64,000 bases of DNA from Marinobacter sp. LV10R510-11A (GTDB taxonomy: Bacteria; Pseudomonadota; Gammaproteobacteria; Pseudomonadales; Oleiphilaceae), in contig NZ_LT907980.1 in assembly GCF_900215155.1 (NCBI RefSeq), positions 1 through 64,000 on the forward strand, read 5' to 3'. Position 1 is the first letter of the stretch, and the number at the start of each line of letters is the position of its first letter. Shown here in pieces: positions 8,156 through 17,010 of the stretch. The translations under genes were made by a program, and so were the position numbers. The notes below the pieces were generated by a model. That model was given only the letters and a program-made list of their open reading frames with translations, searched no databases and was not told where the DNA came from.

Positions 8156-9646
8156 ATGACCTTAAAGCACTGGACCCTGGTCGGTGGGGCGGTAGCGTGC
8201 CTGGCCAGCTTTTATACGGCAGCAGCGCCTTGGCTCGAGCCAGGCGACGCACGTGCACGATTTGCCGTGCAGAAGCTTGCAGACCGTGGCCACCTGTCAC
8301 GGCCGGTCACCAGTTGGCCAATAATGTGGGGCTCCATCACCAATGGCCTGAATGAATCAGATAGCCAGCCCGGCTCAGTTACTGGATTGGCACGTAACTA
8401 CCTTGAGTTCGAGCGCAGCCAACAAGCGTCGCCTGGTTTTCGTGCCGAGTTTGAAGTGTCTGCCACCAATGAAGTGGCCATGGTTCAAGGGTTTGATCGC
8501 GGACCAATGGCCGATGCGGCAGCTAAACTGGATGTGCAATGGCAGGGACAAAACTGGGCGTTCGGCTTAAGCCCGGCCTATGCCCACAACCCCGATGACA
8601 ACGAAAGCGCCCGCTTTGATGGCTCCTACCTCGCAGCCACCGCCGGCAACTGGGTGTTTGGTGCCGGGGCTGTCGATCGCTGGTGGGGGCCTGGCTGGCA
8701 ATCCAGCCTTATCCTGTCTAACAACGCCCGGCCAATGCCCTCCGTATGGCTGAACCGCAAAGACGCTTCTGCGCCTGAAAGCCGCTGGCTCAGCTGGATT
8801 GGGCCCTGGCAATTCACCCTGCTTGCCGGGCAGTACGAAAAAGAACGCAAAGTGCCCGAAGCCAAGCTGATTGGTATGCGCCTGAATGTTCGCCCATTCG
8901 ACGGGCTGGAACTGGGCTTCTCCCGCGCCATTATGTTCGGTGGCGAAGGCCGGCCTGAAGGTGGCTCCACCATCTGGAACGCGTTGATTGGAAAAGACAA
9001 CGGCCAACTGGAAGGAAACGACCCAGGCAACCAGCTTGCCAGCATAGATGCCCGTTACGGCTTCGCAATCGGAAATCAATCCATGGGCGTGTACGCTCAG
9101 ATGATGGGCGAAGACGAAGCAGGAGCATTCCCCGCCCGCAAGTCCTGGCTCTTGGGCACCGACTGGACAAGCCAGCTGTTCAGCGGCGAACAGCAATGGT
9201 TTATTGAGTACGCCAACACCTTGGCTGATGATTTTATGGGGACTGCCATGCCTGGCATCACCTACGATCACTCCCGTTATAAGAGCGGCTACCGTTATTA
9301 CGGTCGCACCATGGGTGCCAGTTTTAGTGGCGATGCAGAGGCTATTACGCTCGGCGGTTTTCATTTTTTCGATGACGGCCGAAACCTTTCTGCCAGCTTA
9401 AGTGTTGTTGAGTTCAACAAAGATGGCGCAAGAAGAACGCCCGTTATTGATGAGAAAATCAAACTGATGGTGCCTGCCGAAAGCTCTAAACAAGTTATTG
9501 GCAAAGTTGCCTACGGCACGCAATTGTTAAATGGCTGGCTGGATTTAAGTGTTCAGTTTGCGGATAAAAAGCTAGAGCTGGTTAACCTGGCGGAAAACCA
9601 ATCCGGCCAGTGGTCTGTTGGTGCCAGCTGGCGTTATCGATTTTAG
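8156..9646 (+). CDS. Wzi-family outer-membrane capsule assembly protein
   Basis: A 496-residue protein. Residues 1 to about 23 form a signal peptide, followed by PWLEPGDARARFAVQKLADRG, typical of the start of Caps_assemb_Wzi proteins. The rest is rich in alternating aromatic strands and ends WRYRF, as expected of an outer-membrane beta-barrel. In E. coli Wzi anchors capsule at the surface. It heads the export block and is followed by the SLBB protein. The ops element is embedded in its signal-peptide codons (8188-8199). No strong Shine-Dalgarno is visible before ATG 8156. Confidence 0.82.
   Translation: MTLKHWTLVGGAVACLASFYTAAAPWLEPGDARARFAVQKLADRGHLSRPVTSWPIMWGSITNGLNESDSQPGSVTGLARNYLEFERSQQASPGFRAEFEVSATNEVAMVQGFDRGPMADAAAKLDVQWQGQNWAFGLSPAYAHNPDDNESARFDGSYLAATAGNWVFGAGAVDRWWGPGWQSSLILSNNARPMPSVWLNRKDASAPESRWLSWIGPWQFTLLAGQYEKERKVPEAKLIGMRLNVRPFDGLELGFSRAIMFGGEGRPEGGSTIWNALIGKDNGQLEGNDPGNQLASIDARYGFAIGNQSMGVYAQMMGEDEAGAFPARKSWLLGTDWTSQLFSGEQQWFIEYANTLADDFMGTAMPGITYDHSRYKSGYRYYGRTMGASFSGDAEAITLGGFHFFDDGRNLSASLSVVEFNKDGARRTPVIDEKIKLMVPAESSKQVIGKVAYGTQLLNGWLDLSVQFADKKLELVNLAENQSGQWSVGASWRYRF
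8188..8199 (+). promoter_or_regulatory. ops element (RfaH recruitment site) inside the wzi-like gene
   Basis: GGCGGTAGCGTG, an exact match to the operon polarity suppressor as known in E. coli, and the only such match seen here. It lies about 300 bases after rfaH and at codons 11-15 of the Wzi-like gene, coding for part of the signal peptide. Usually the element is in an untranslated leader. Confidence 0.8.
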
Positions 9647-9704
9647 TGAGTGGCCGGCCCTGCCACCCTCAAATTTTCTTTAAAACTCTTCCCGGATACG
9701 CGTT

Positions 9705-12218
9705 GTGAACCCAAAAAGTCTTCTTTTCACCTTGCTTCTAGCAGTGCCCTTATCTGTTTCTGCACAATCCCCGACGTCAGCACAGATTGATCAGTTTAAA
9801 TCATTGCCAAAAGCACAGCAGGAAGCGCTGGCACGGCAGTACGGCGTGGATCTGAACCAGGTTCAGGGCAGCTCCGGCAACAGTGAGCCGAAGGCTAACC
9901 GCGCCATTTCCGTGGTTGAGCCGCTGGAAAACGGCAATACTGAAAATCAAAACGAAGACGAGAATAAGCCAACAGAAGAAGAGCAGGCGTTCGCCAAAAA
10001 GAACAACGGCCTGCAACCGTTTGGTTATGACCTGTTTGAAGGCAAGCCCAGCACCTTTGCCCCTGTTACCGAAGTGCCCGTACCAATGAATTACACATTA
10101 GGGCCTGGCGACCAAATCAGAATTCAGCTGTGGGGTAACGAAAACCGCCAGTTCGCGCTTACCGTCTCCCGCAATGGCACCATCGACATGCCCGAACGCG
10201 GCCCCATCACCGTGGCGGGGCTGAGTTTTCAGCAGGCCCGTGACAAAATCAGCAAACTGGTGGCTGAACAGTACATTGGCGTAAAAGCCGCCGTGTCGCT
10301 GGGGGAACTGCGCAGCATGCGCGTGTTCGTACTGGGTGAAACCCGCACGCCGGGCTCTTACAGCGTCAGCTCGCTATCCACCATTACCAACGCCCTGTAC
10401 GTGTCTGGCGGCATTCGCCACACCGGTTCCCTGCGTAACATTCAGCTAAAACGTAATGGCAAAGTGGTCCACACCCTGGACCTTTACGACTTGCTGCTGA
10501 AAGGCGACACCAGCGGCGATGCCCGCCTGCAAGCGGGCGACGCCATCTTCATCCCGGCCGTTGGCCCTCGCGTGGGTATAGACGGCGAAGTATACCGCCC
10601 TGCGCTGTATGAAATTGATGGTGCCACCAGCTTGCAAGAGCTGGTTAACCTGGCCGGAGGCATGACCGCCCAGGCCTACCCACAAATCACCCGCATAGAG
10701 CGCACGAACCAGGAATTCTTAAGAATAATCGCCGAAGCCGACCTGACCAGTGCCGCAGGTAAACAGGCGCGCGTAAAAGCCGGTGACCTGGTGTCCATTG
10801 CGTCGATTGCCGATGTGACCGGCCAGTATATTGAAATCACCGGCGCCGCCACGCGCACCGGAAAGTTTGCCTGGGTTCCGGGCATGCGCGTGAGTTCGGT
10901 GATACGTAAGTTGGATGTCGATTTGCTGCCAATGGCGGATACCAGCTTCGCTGCGATTGTCAGAACGAATCCGGAAACCCGGCAAATTTCAGTGCTGAGC
11001 CTGGAACTGAAAAACGCAGTAAACCGCCCTGGTAGCGCTGCTGACCTAGTTCTTCAAGAAAAAGACCAAGTGCTGGTGTTTGCCGATAATGGCAAAGCTG
11101 ACCCAGGGCAGAACAGTGCTGCGAATGCCCAAGGTTACAGCCGTGAGGCACTGTTCGAACCCATCGTAAAGCGCCTGAAAACACAGGCGACCCCGCTGGC
11201 CCCCCAGCAAACCATGACCATCAGTGGTCCCGTGCGCTACCCCGGTGAATACCCGTTACCCGCCACGGGCAAAGTGAAAGACGCCATCGTAATGGCAGGT
11301 GGTTTAAACGACTCCGCGCTAATGTTGGAAGCGGAGCTGGCCCGCCGCACGCTCGATGAAAATGGCGTAGAGCGAACCCGCATCCAGACCATTGACCTGG
11401 CCAATGCGATGAATGATCAGGCGGACATATACCTGCAAAGCCGTGACCGGCTGATGGTCAAATCCATACCGTTATTCGGAGCCACACGCACCGTCACGCT
11501 GAAGGGCGAGGTTCTTTACCCGGGTGAATACACCTTCAGCGACGGTGAAACCTTGGTTGATATACTCCAGCGCGCCGGCGGCCTTACCAATAACGCTTTC
11601 CCCCGTGGAGTGGTATTCACCCGTGAGAAATTGCGAGTACTGGAAGCTCAGCGCCTACGCGAAGCGGAACAGCGCCTGCAAGGGGATTTACTGGGTGTGC
11701 AACTGGAAGGCGATAGTTTTGGCGGCCAGAACGCCCAGCGCGTAGACCAGGTAAAAGGCCTGCTGGACGATGTACAAAGCAGCCGCCCTGTGGGCCGCAT
11801 GGTCATCGACCTGCAAGCCGTATTGAACGACAGCGATTACCAGTCCATCCGCTTACAAGACGGCGACACCCTGACCGTACCGATCATTCCCCAGGCCGTC
11901 AGCGTATTCGGCGAAGTGCAATTTCCCACCAGCCACCTGCACGTAGCAGGTCTAACGGTGGACGATTATCTGGACCGTTCGGGCGGCCCAACCCGCCAAG
12001 CGGATGAAAACCGCGTGTACGTGGTGAAAGCCGACGGCTCCGTGATGCTACCTGAGAAAAGCGCTTGGTTTGGTGGCCGTAGCCAGCAATTGCAGCCCGG
12101 TGATACCGTGATTATGCCCATCGATGTTGATCGTCTGAATCAGCTGGAGCTATGGACTAATGTTAGCCAGATTGTTTACCAGATGGCCTTGGGTGCAGCT
12201 GCAGTGGGGAATCTGTAA
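9705..12218 (+). CDS. Polysaccharide export protein with multiple SLBB domains (Wza-related)
   Basis: An 837-residue protein with a GTG start. Residues 1-20 are a signal peptide (LLFTLLLAVPLSVSA). A polysaccharide export domain follows at about 125-200 (MNYTLGPGDQIRIQLWGNE), then several soluble-ligand-binding beta-grasp repeats, each with a GEV.YPG.Y-type core (MRVFVLGETRTPGSYSV, VTLKGEVLYPGEYTFSD, VSVFGEVQFPTSH). It is about twice the size of Wza, as in the large GfcE/VpsN-like proteins. It should form the outer-membrane exit with the Wzz protein, whose start overlaps its stop by one base. Confidence 0.85.
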   Translation: MNPKSLLFTLLLAVPLSVSAQSPTSAQIDQFKSLPKAQQEALARQYGVDLNQVQGSSGNSEPKANRAISVVEPLENGNTENQNEDENKPTEEEQAFAKKNNGLQPFGYDLFEGKPSTFAPVTEVPVPMNYTLGPGDQIRIQLWGNENRQFALTVSRNGTIDMPERGPITVAGLSFQQARDKISKLVAEQYIGVKAAVSLGELRSMRVFVLGETRTPGSYSVSSLSTITNALYVSGGIRHTGSLRNIQLKRNGKVVHTLDLYDLLLKGDTSGDARLQAGDAIFIPAVGPRVGIDGEVYRPALYEIDGATSLQELVNLAGGMTAQAYPQITRIERTNQEFLRIIAEADLTSAAGKQARVKAGDLVSIASIADVTGQYIEITGAATRTGKFAWVPGMRVSSVIRKLDVDLLPMADTSFAAIVRTNPETRQISVLSLELKNAVNRPGSAADLVLQEKDQVLVFADNGKADPGQNSAANAQGYSREALFEPIVKRLKTQATPLAPQQTMTISGPVRYPGEYPLPATGKVKDAIVMAGGLNDSALMLEAELARRTLDENGVERTRIQTIDLANAMNDQADIYLQSRDRLMVKSIPLFGATRTVTLKGEVLYPGEYTFSDGETLVDILQRAGGLTNNAFPRGVVFTREKLRVLEAQRLREAEQRLQGDLLGVQLEGDSFGGQNAQRVDQVKGLLDDVQSSRPVGRMVIDLQAVLNDSDYQSIRLQDGDTLTVPIIPQAVSVFGEVQFPTSHLHVAGLTVDDYLDRSGGPTRQADENRVYVVKADGSVMLPEKSAWFGGRSQQLQPGDTVIMPIDVDRLNQLELWTNVSQIVYQMALGAAAVGNL

Positions 12219-13199
12219 TGAGCCAAAATCCCAACGTTGAGCAAGCGCCGCAATACGCCGACGACGAAATAGATCTCCGCGAACTCTTCGTCACCCTCTG
12301 GCGCGGCAAGTGGATCATCATCCTTTTTACCATTGTCTTTGCTGCCGCTGGCGTGTTCTATGCGCTCAGCAAGCCCAACATCTACCAATCTAGCGTGCTC
12401 CTGGCGCCGGTTCAGAGCGAAGGTGGTGCTGGCATCAGCGGCCAGCTCGGGGGCCTGGCTAGCCTGGCGGGCATCAGTCTGGGTGGTGGCGGCTCGAACC
12501 AGACTGTTATAGCCAAGGAAGTTCTGCAATCCCGCGCTTTTCTGACCGACTTCATCCATCGTCACAACTTCATCATCCCCCTTATGGCCATCGAAGCCTG
12601 GGATATAGAAAATGAAAAATGGTTGATCAACCGGGAGGTCTATAACCCCGAGACCGGTGAATGGCTCACCGATGACGAAGGCGAAAGCTTGGAGCCAACA
12701 GACTGGGACATGGTAAAACAGTTCAAAGAAAGCCACCTGAGCCTGTCCACCAACGAAGATATTGGTATGGTCACCCTGAACATTAAAAGCCAGGCCCCCT
12801 CCAGTGGCCAAGGAATGGGCTGAAAATCTGGTACACGACATCAACGAACACATGCGCCAGCAAGACGTACAGGAAGCCGAAGCCCGCATCGCCTACCTGG
12901 AAGGAAAGCTCAACGAAACTAACATCGCCGGGATGCAACAGGTTTTCTATCAGCTTATAGAAAGCGAAACCCGCACGGTAATGCTAGCCAACGCCCAATC
13001 CGAATACATATTTAAAACCGTAGACCCGGCCGTGGTGCCTCAGGAAAAAAGCGGGCCAAAACGAGCTTTGATTGCGGTGATAGCCACCATGCTGGGTGGC
13101 ATGCTCGGAGTATTCGTCGTGTTCATAATGGCTTTTGTGCGAAATGGAGCCACTCAGACAGAATCGGCAACGCATGGATCGTCAGTGGAAGAACAATGA
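12218..13199 (+). pseudogene. Wzz-type chain-length determinant, frameshifted in a C run
   Basis: The N-terminal frame (12218-12823) has DEIDLRELFVTLWRGKW and a first membrane helix at about 30-50, then the periplasmic domain. It runs out of frame after IKSQAP. The second frame resumes as PPVAKEWAENLVHDINEHM and continues to the C-terminal helix (ALIAVIATMLGGMLGVFVV) and stops at 13199. One extra C in the CCCCC tract at 12794-12799 restores a normal Wzz of about 326 residues. It is the polysaccharide copolymerase that sets chain length and touches the exporter. Either it is inactive, phase-variable, or misassembled. Confidence 0.8.
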
Positions 13200-13280
13200 C
13201 GGATAAAAGATAGATAACTGATAAGGAGCCCTTATCGGTTTTGAAAAATCTTTAATAATCAGATGGTTAACTTTTCATAT

Positions 13281-13455
13281 TTCCAATTTCAGAAAAGCTA
13301 TTTCCAAACAATCGCAGGTATTATCGGGTGAGACGTGTTTCCAGCTCTGGAAACAGAATCCAGTCGCATTCCACCGTTGGAAACATACTTTCCAGCTGTT
13401 CTCACCGATTGCGACCTAAAAGCCATTTCCAGCGTTAGAAAGTCTTTTTCCAAAT
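13281..13455. repeat. Cluster of TTTCCA/TGGAAA inverted repeats
   Basis: The 544-base gap between Wzz and Wzx has no convincing gene. It holds about seven TTTCCA-like boxes, several facing a TGGAAA or TAGAAA box across a few bases. The best is the 18-base palindrome at 13337-13354 (GTTTCCAG, CT, CTGGAAAC). Others are at 13367-13384 and 13425-13441. The rest of the gap, to 13743, looks like gene debris. Confidence 0.6.
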
Positions 13456-13743
13456 TCAGAGATTGAGTAGGTAGCGAGCGGTCGTGCGTCACTCTCATTC
13501 GAAGCCATACTGGGCAACGAGAAGCGCGACGTACCTTTTCATTGGCCATAAAAAGTATAAACCGTCGTGGGCTATTCCGCACATGCTGGCCAACAGGGGC
13601 TGGTAAACTTTATGAAAGGCACGAAGCACCGACCAAAAGACATTCGCCTGGTGTATGACGAAGAACATGCCAAACAGATCCTGAAAACTAATTAGATAAC
13701 CTCCTCTAATCGACGATTGCTGCGACACCACTAGGCCAAAACC

Positions 13744-15246
13744 TTGCCGAGCTCTAAGGACCAATTCTTTTCCGCAGATCACCTCAAAGCAGGCCTCAAA
13801 AAACGAGCGGTAAAAAGTGCAGGTATTACCATGGCGGCCCAGGGTGTCAAATTAGCTCTACAGCTAGGCTCTCTGGCGATACTGGCGAGGCTGTTGGAGC
13901 CTGCCGATTTTGGTTTAGTAGCGATGGTCACCGTGTTTACCAGCCTTGCGCTGCAGATGATGGAAGGTGGTTTGTCCATGGCCACCATCCAGCGAGACCA
14001 GATTACTCACGCCCAGGTATCCAACCTGTTCTGGGTAAACGGCGCACTGGGAACAGGCCTGTGCCTGCTCGGTATTCTGATCTCGCCACTGGTTGCCAGA
14101 ATCTACGACGAACCGCGTCTCACGCTGGTAATGGCGGCAATGAGCCTCACGTTCCTGATTGGTGGGTTTTCAGTACAACACGACGCTTTGTTACGCAGAC
14201 AGATGCGATTCAAAGCGATCTCTGTAATCGACATCCTATCTATGGCCGCCGGCATTATTGCAGGCATCACTGCCGCACTGGCCGGCCTGCAATACTGGGC
14301 GCTAGTGATCAGCCCTATCACAATGTTTTCGACCAAAACCATTATGCGGTGGTTGAGCGCACGTTGGGTGCCGTCAACGATGAGCCGTGGCTCGGGGGTT
14401 CGGCCACTTTTGGGGTTTGGTGCGAACTTAACTGGGGCGAACTTCATAGGGTACATGGCAACCAATCTAACGCATTTTGCTGTGGGTTACATTGGTGGGG
14501 CCCAGTCATTGGGGCTGTTCAACCGCGCCAACATGCTGACATCTATACCCTCGTCACAACTGCTGCCACCGATTATCAATGTACTTCAGCCCACTGTCGC
14601 AAGAATAGCGGAGAGCCCAGAGAAGTTGAAGAAAATCATGAGTTCTTTGATGGGTAAATTAGCGCTGGTATCGACATTAATAACAATAACAATGGCAGTC
14701 TTTGCCGACTGGATAGTTGTCGTTTTCTTGGGGTCAGAATGGAACGACGCAATTCCACTCTTCCGATTTCTAGCTGTTTACTCATTTGTTCAGCCGCTAG
14801 CTAGTTTGATTGCTGTAGCTCTAGTAGCTGCCGGTGAGGCAAGAGCTATGATCGTATCGAAGTTTCATAGCCTGGCCATCACGGCAGCCTCATTGGTTGT
14901 GGGTAGTAATTGGGGTGTTTACGGTATCGTATTAGCGTTTTCCTTATCGGGACTACTAATCCGGCTACCGGTCTTTCTTTATTATGCGAGCCGGTTCCTC
15001 CCCTTAACTTTTGTAGAACTTAGTAAACCCATTTTCCCAGCTTTGACATGTGGAATTTTAACGATGATTATAATTATTTGGCTAAAAGGATTTGTGGAGA
15101 TTGTTAATCCATTGAGCGGTCTGCTTATGTTTGTACCTCTATGTGTACTTGTTTACTTTTTTATATGTTTAGCTATAAAGCCTCTACGATTGAATTTATT
15201 TGAGTTGATGGCAAGCCTTCGTTTTTTAGTTAGCAGAAAATTCTAA
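13744..15246 (+). CDS. Wzx-type lipid-linked oligosaccharide flippase
   Basis: A 500-residue polytopic protein with about 12-14 hydrophobic helices. The start region LKKRAVKSAGITMAAQGVKL and LARLLEPADFGLVAMV are typical of the polysaccharide biosynthesis/MATE-like flippases of the WzxC group. It would flip undecaprenyl-diphosphate-linked units across the inner membrane. The TTG at 13744 gives the longest frame; the homologous part begins a few codons later, so the exact start is uncertain. It is separated from the export block by the repeat-rich gap. Confidence 0.85.
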   Translation: MPSSKDQFFSADHLKAGLKKRAVKSAGITMAAQGVKLALQLGSLAILARLLEPADFGLVAMVTVFTSLALQMMEGGLSMATIQRDQITHAQVSNLFWVNGALGTGLCLLGILISPLVARIYDEPRLTLVMAAMSLTFLIGGFSVQHDALLRRQMRFKAISVIDILSMAAGIIAGITAALAGLQYWALVISPITMFSTKTIMRWLSARWVPSTMSRGSGVRPLLGFGANLTGANFIGYMATNLTHFAVGYIGGAQSLGLFNRANMLTSIPSSQLLPPIINVLQPTVARIAESPEKLKKIMSSLMGKLALVSTLITITMAVFADWIVVVFLGSEWNDAIPLFRFLAVYSFVQPLASLIAVALVAAGEARAMIVSKFHSLAITAASLVVGSNWGVYGIVLAFSLSGLLIRLPVFLYYASRFLPLTFVELSKPIFPALTCGILTMIIIIWLKGFVEIVNPLSGLLMFVPLCVLVYFFICLAIKPLRLNLFELMASLRFLVSRKF

Positions 15247-15270
15247 CAGAATTGAAAAAAAGGAGAGACA

Positions 15271-16254
15271 GTGAAGTTCTTAAAAATCTTTATATCCAGA
15301 ATTTTAGGGCGTACAAAACCATTTGTGCTTGAATGGATGTCTGGTGTTAAGAGTTTTAATCTTCACGCGAAGTATTCATTTAGTGAGCGCAAGCCTGATT
15401 GCGACTCGGAGCAGTTGAGATACTATCTAATCAAGCACTGTCATATCGTCGAAAAAGGGATGGCTTTGCCGAACACAAGAGACGGCTTCGGTCAGCCAAA
15501 AATAGTAGACCTCATTAAAAGAACAAAAACGTATGAGTCGTTTGGTGGCGATGATGTCGGCCAGATAGTTCGCGACACTCTCAGGCAATACCGCAAATTT
15601 CATCAAGGAAAGGAAAGTCTATTCGAATATGGCTTTATCGACGAAATGGAAGCCTTTATAGATTCATCCGTTCCCGCAAGCAAAGGTGGTTTGAAATTAC
15701 TCAAAAAGCGTCAGTGGGATGATTGGTCAATCAATCAGTACGACGATTTCGTTTCTTTCCGGCATAGTGTCAGAGACTTCGCCAACAAGCCAGTTGATCC
15801 AGCGCTACTAAAGTCTGCCATTGAAACAAGCCTGAAAACACCCTCCGTTTGTAACCGGCAAGGGTGGTTTGTCCACTATTATGATAATAAGAGCAAAATA
15901 GCAGAGCTACTGTCATATCAGAATGGTAACGCAGGTTTTACTGACTGTATCGATAAGTTACTCATAGTTACCGGAAATCTGAAAGCATTCACTCGCTATG
16001 AACACAATCAGTTGTTTGTGGATGGTGGCCTCATATCGATGAATCTAATGTTGGCTATTCATTCGTCGGGTTTAGGTTCTTGTCCGTTGAACACATGCAT
16101 GCCTTACTCTAAAGAAAAGAAACTCAAGACGGCAGCTGCTATATCCGATAATGAACGATTGATTATGATGATCGCCGTGGGCAGTCTAAAAGAAGAGTTT
16201 TCGGTGGCGCACTCAGAGAAATATCAATTAGATCGGGTTTTGGTAAGTCATTAG
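15271..16254 (+). CDS. Nitroreductase-family protein of a polysaccharide locus
   Basis: A 327-residue protein. The N-terminal 130 residues are a locus-specific extension; from about 150 on it has the nitroreductase fold with FRHSVRDFANKPVD and a late LGSCPLNTCMPY and IMMIAVGSL. AAAGGAGA lies about 7 bases before its GTG start. Such FMN proteins often occur beside FrhB-like and pyruvyltransferase genes in polysaccharide clusters, and exactly that order follows here. The substrate is unknown. Confidence 0.75.
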   Translation: MKFLKIFISRILGRTKPFVLEWMSGVKSFNLHAKYSFSERKPDCDSEQLRYYLIKHCHIVEKGMALPNTRDGFGQPKIVDLIKRTKTYESFGGDDVGQIVRDTLRQYRKFHQGKESLFEYGFIDEMEAFIDSSVPASKGGLKLLKKRQWDDWSINQYDDFVSFRHSVRDFANKPVDPALLKSAIETSLKTPSVCNRQGWFVHYYDNKSKIAELLSYQNGNAGFTDCIDKLLIVTGNLKAFTRYEHNQLFVDGGLISMNLMLAIHSSGLGSCPLNTCMPYSKEKKLKTAAAISDNERLIMMIAVGSLKEEFSVAHSEKYQLDRVLVSH

Positions 16255-17010
16255 ACTTGTAGAGCGCACGGGCAGTGCAAGCCTTGCCTGGCAAATGGGC
16301 ATCGCCCCCCAGATCTCAAAGCTATAGACTTCAGGATTAAAGACCCATCTCAACCCGCTAATCGTTACAGTACATACGCAAAAGGGACATCCGGCGAAAA
16401 GGTCGTACCAACTAACCAGTTGTTCGGGGCAGACTGGGGCGCGGGCGCCTTCAAGTACAAAGCCTGTGACTTCTGTGACGACGTGTTTGCTGAAACAGCA
16501 GATGTGGTTCTGGGCGATGCCTGGCTACCTGAGTATGTCCAAGACAGCGACGGCACGAACGTAGTTGTAACTAGAAGTGACGACCTTCAGCGGCTGATTA
16601 TAAATGCACGCAGTGAAGGGCGACTAAAGCTGGACGATCTAAGCGTGGAAAAGGCTGCGCAGTCGCAGGATGCAGGACTGCGACATAGGAAAGTAAGTAT
16701 TTCCTATCGGTTATTCCTAGAGCGCAACAAAGGCGTCTGGGTGCCAGCTAAGCGAACCTCTCCTGAAAAAGCTCTGAAACCCCGCTATGAGCGAAAAAAA
16801 CAACGACTTAGAGTCAAGCTTAGGGGTCTATCGCACACTGCTTTTATTGCTGCAACAGAAAAGAATAACCTCAATATATATTTGGGTACTATGCGCCCGC
16901 TTTACATAAAATATCAAAAGTCAAACAGTTCTTGGGTGAAAAGGATGCTGTCGTTTTGCAAACGCGCCGTGAAAAAGGTCTTACAAAGTTTACCAAGGTC
17001 TCATTATTGA
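16255..17010 (+). pseudogene. FrhB/F420-dehydrogenase beta-subunit-like gene, truncated and frameshifted
   Basis: Immediately after the nitroreductase stop, the sequence encodes SASLAWQMGIAP in one frame, then DLKAIDFRIKDP in another. The second frame continues with FKYKACDFCDDVFAETADVVLGDAWLPEY to 17010. These are the central and C-terminal parts of FrhB-like proteins (about 400 residues), including the CDFC cysteines. The N-terminal third is missing. The frame break is in a run of six C at about 16305-16310; five C would join the frames. Its last bases overlap the start of the pyruvyltransferase. Confidence 0.7.

Noticed and set aside
8092..8355. Possible leader peptide with a hydrophobic start overlapping the wzi-like gene
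   Set aside because: Composition after the first 20 codons is that of an out-of-frame read; no ribosome site better than that of the main gene.
8567..9364. 265-codon open frame on the minus strand
   Set aside because: Antisense shadow of the Wzi-like gene.
12176..12889. 237-codon minus-strand open frame
   Set aside because: Antisense to the Wzz gene; explained by codon structure.
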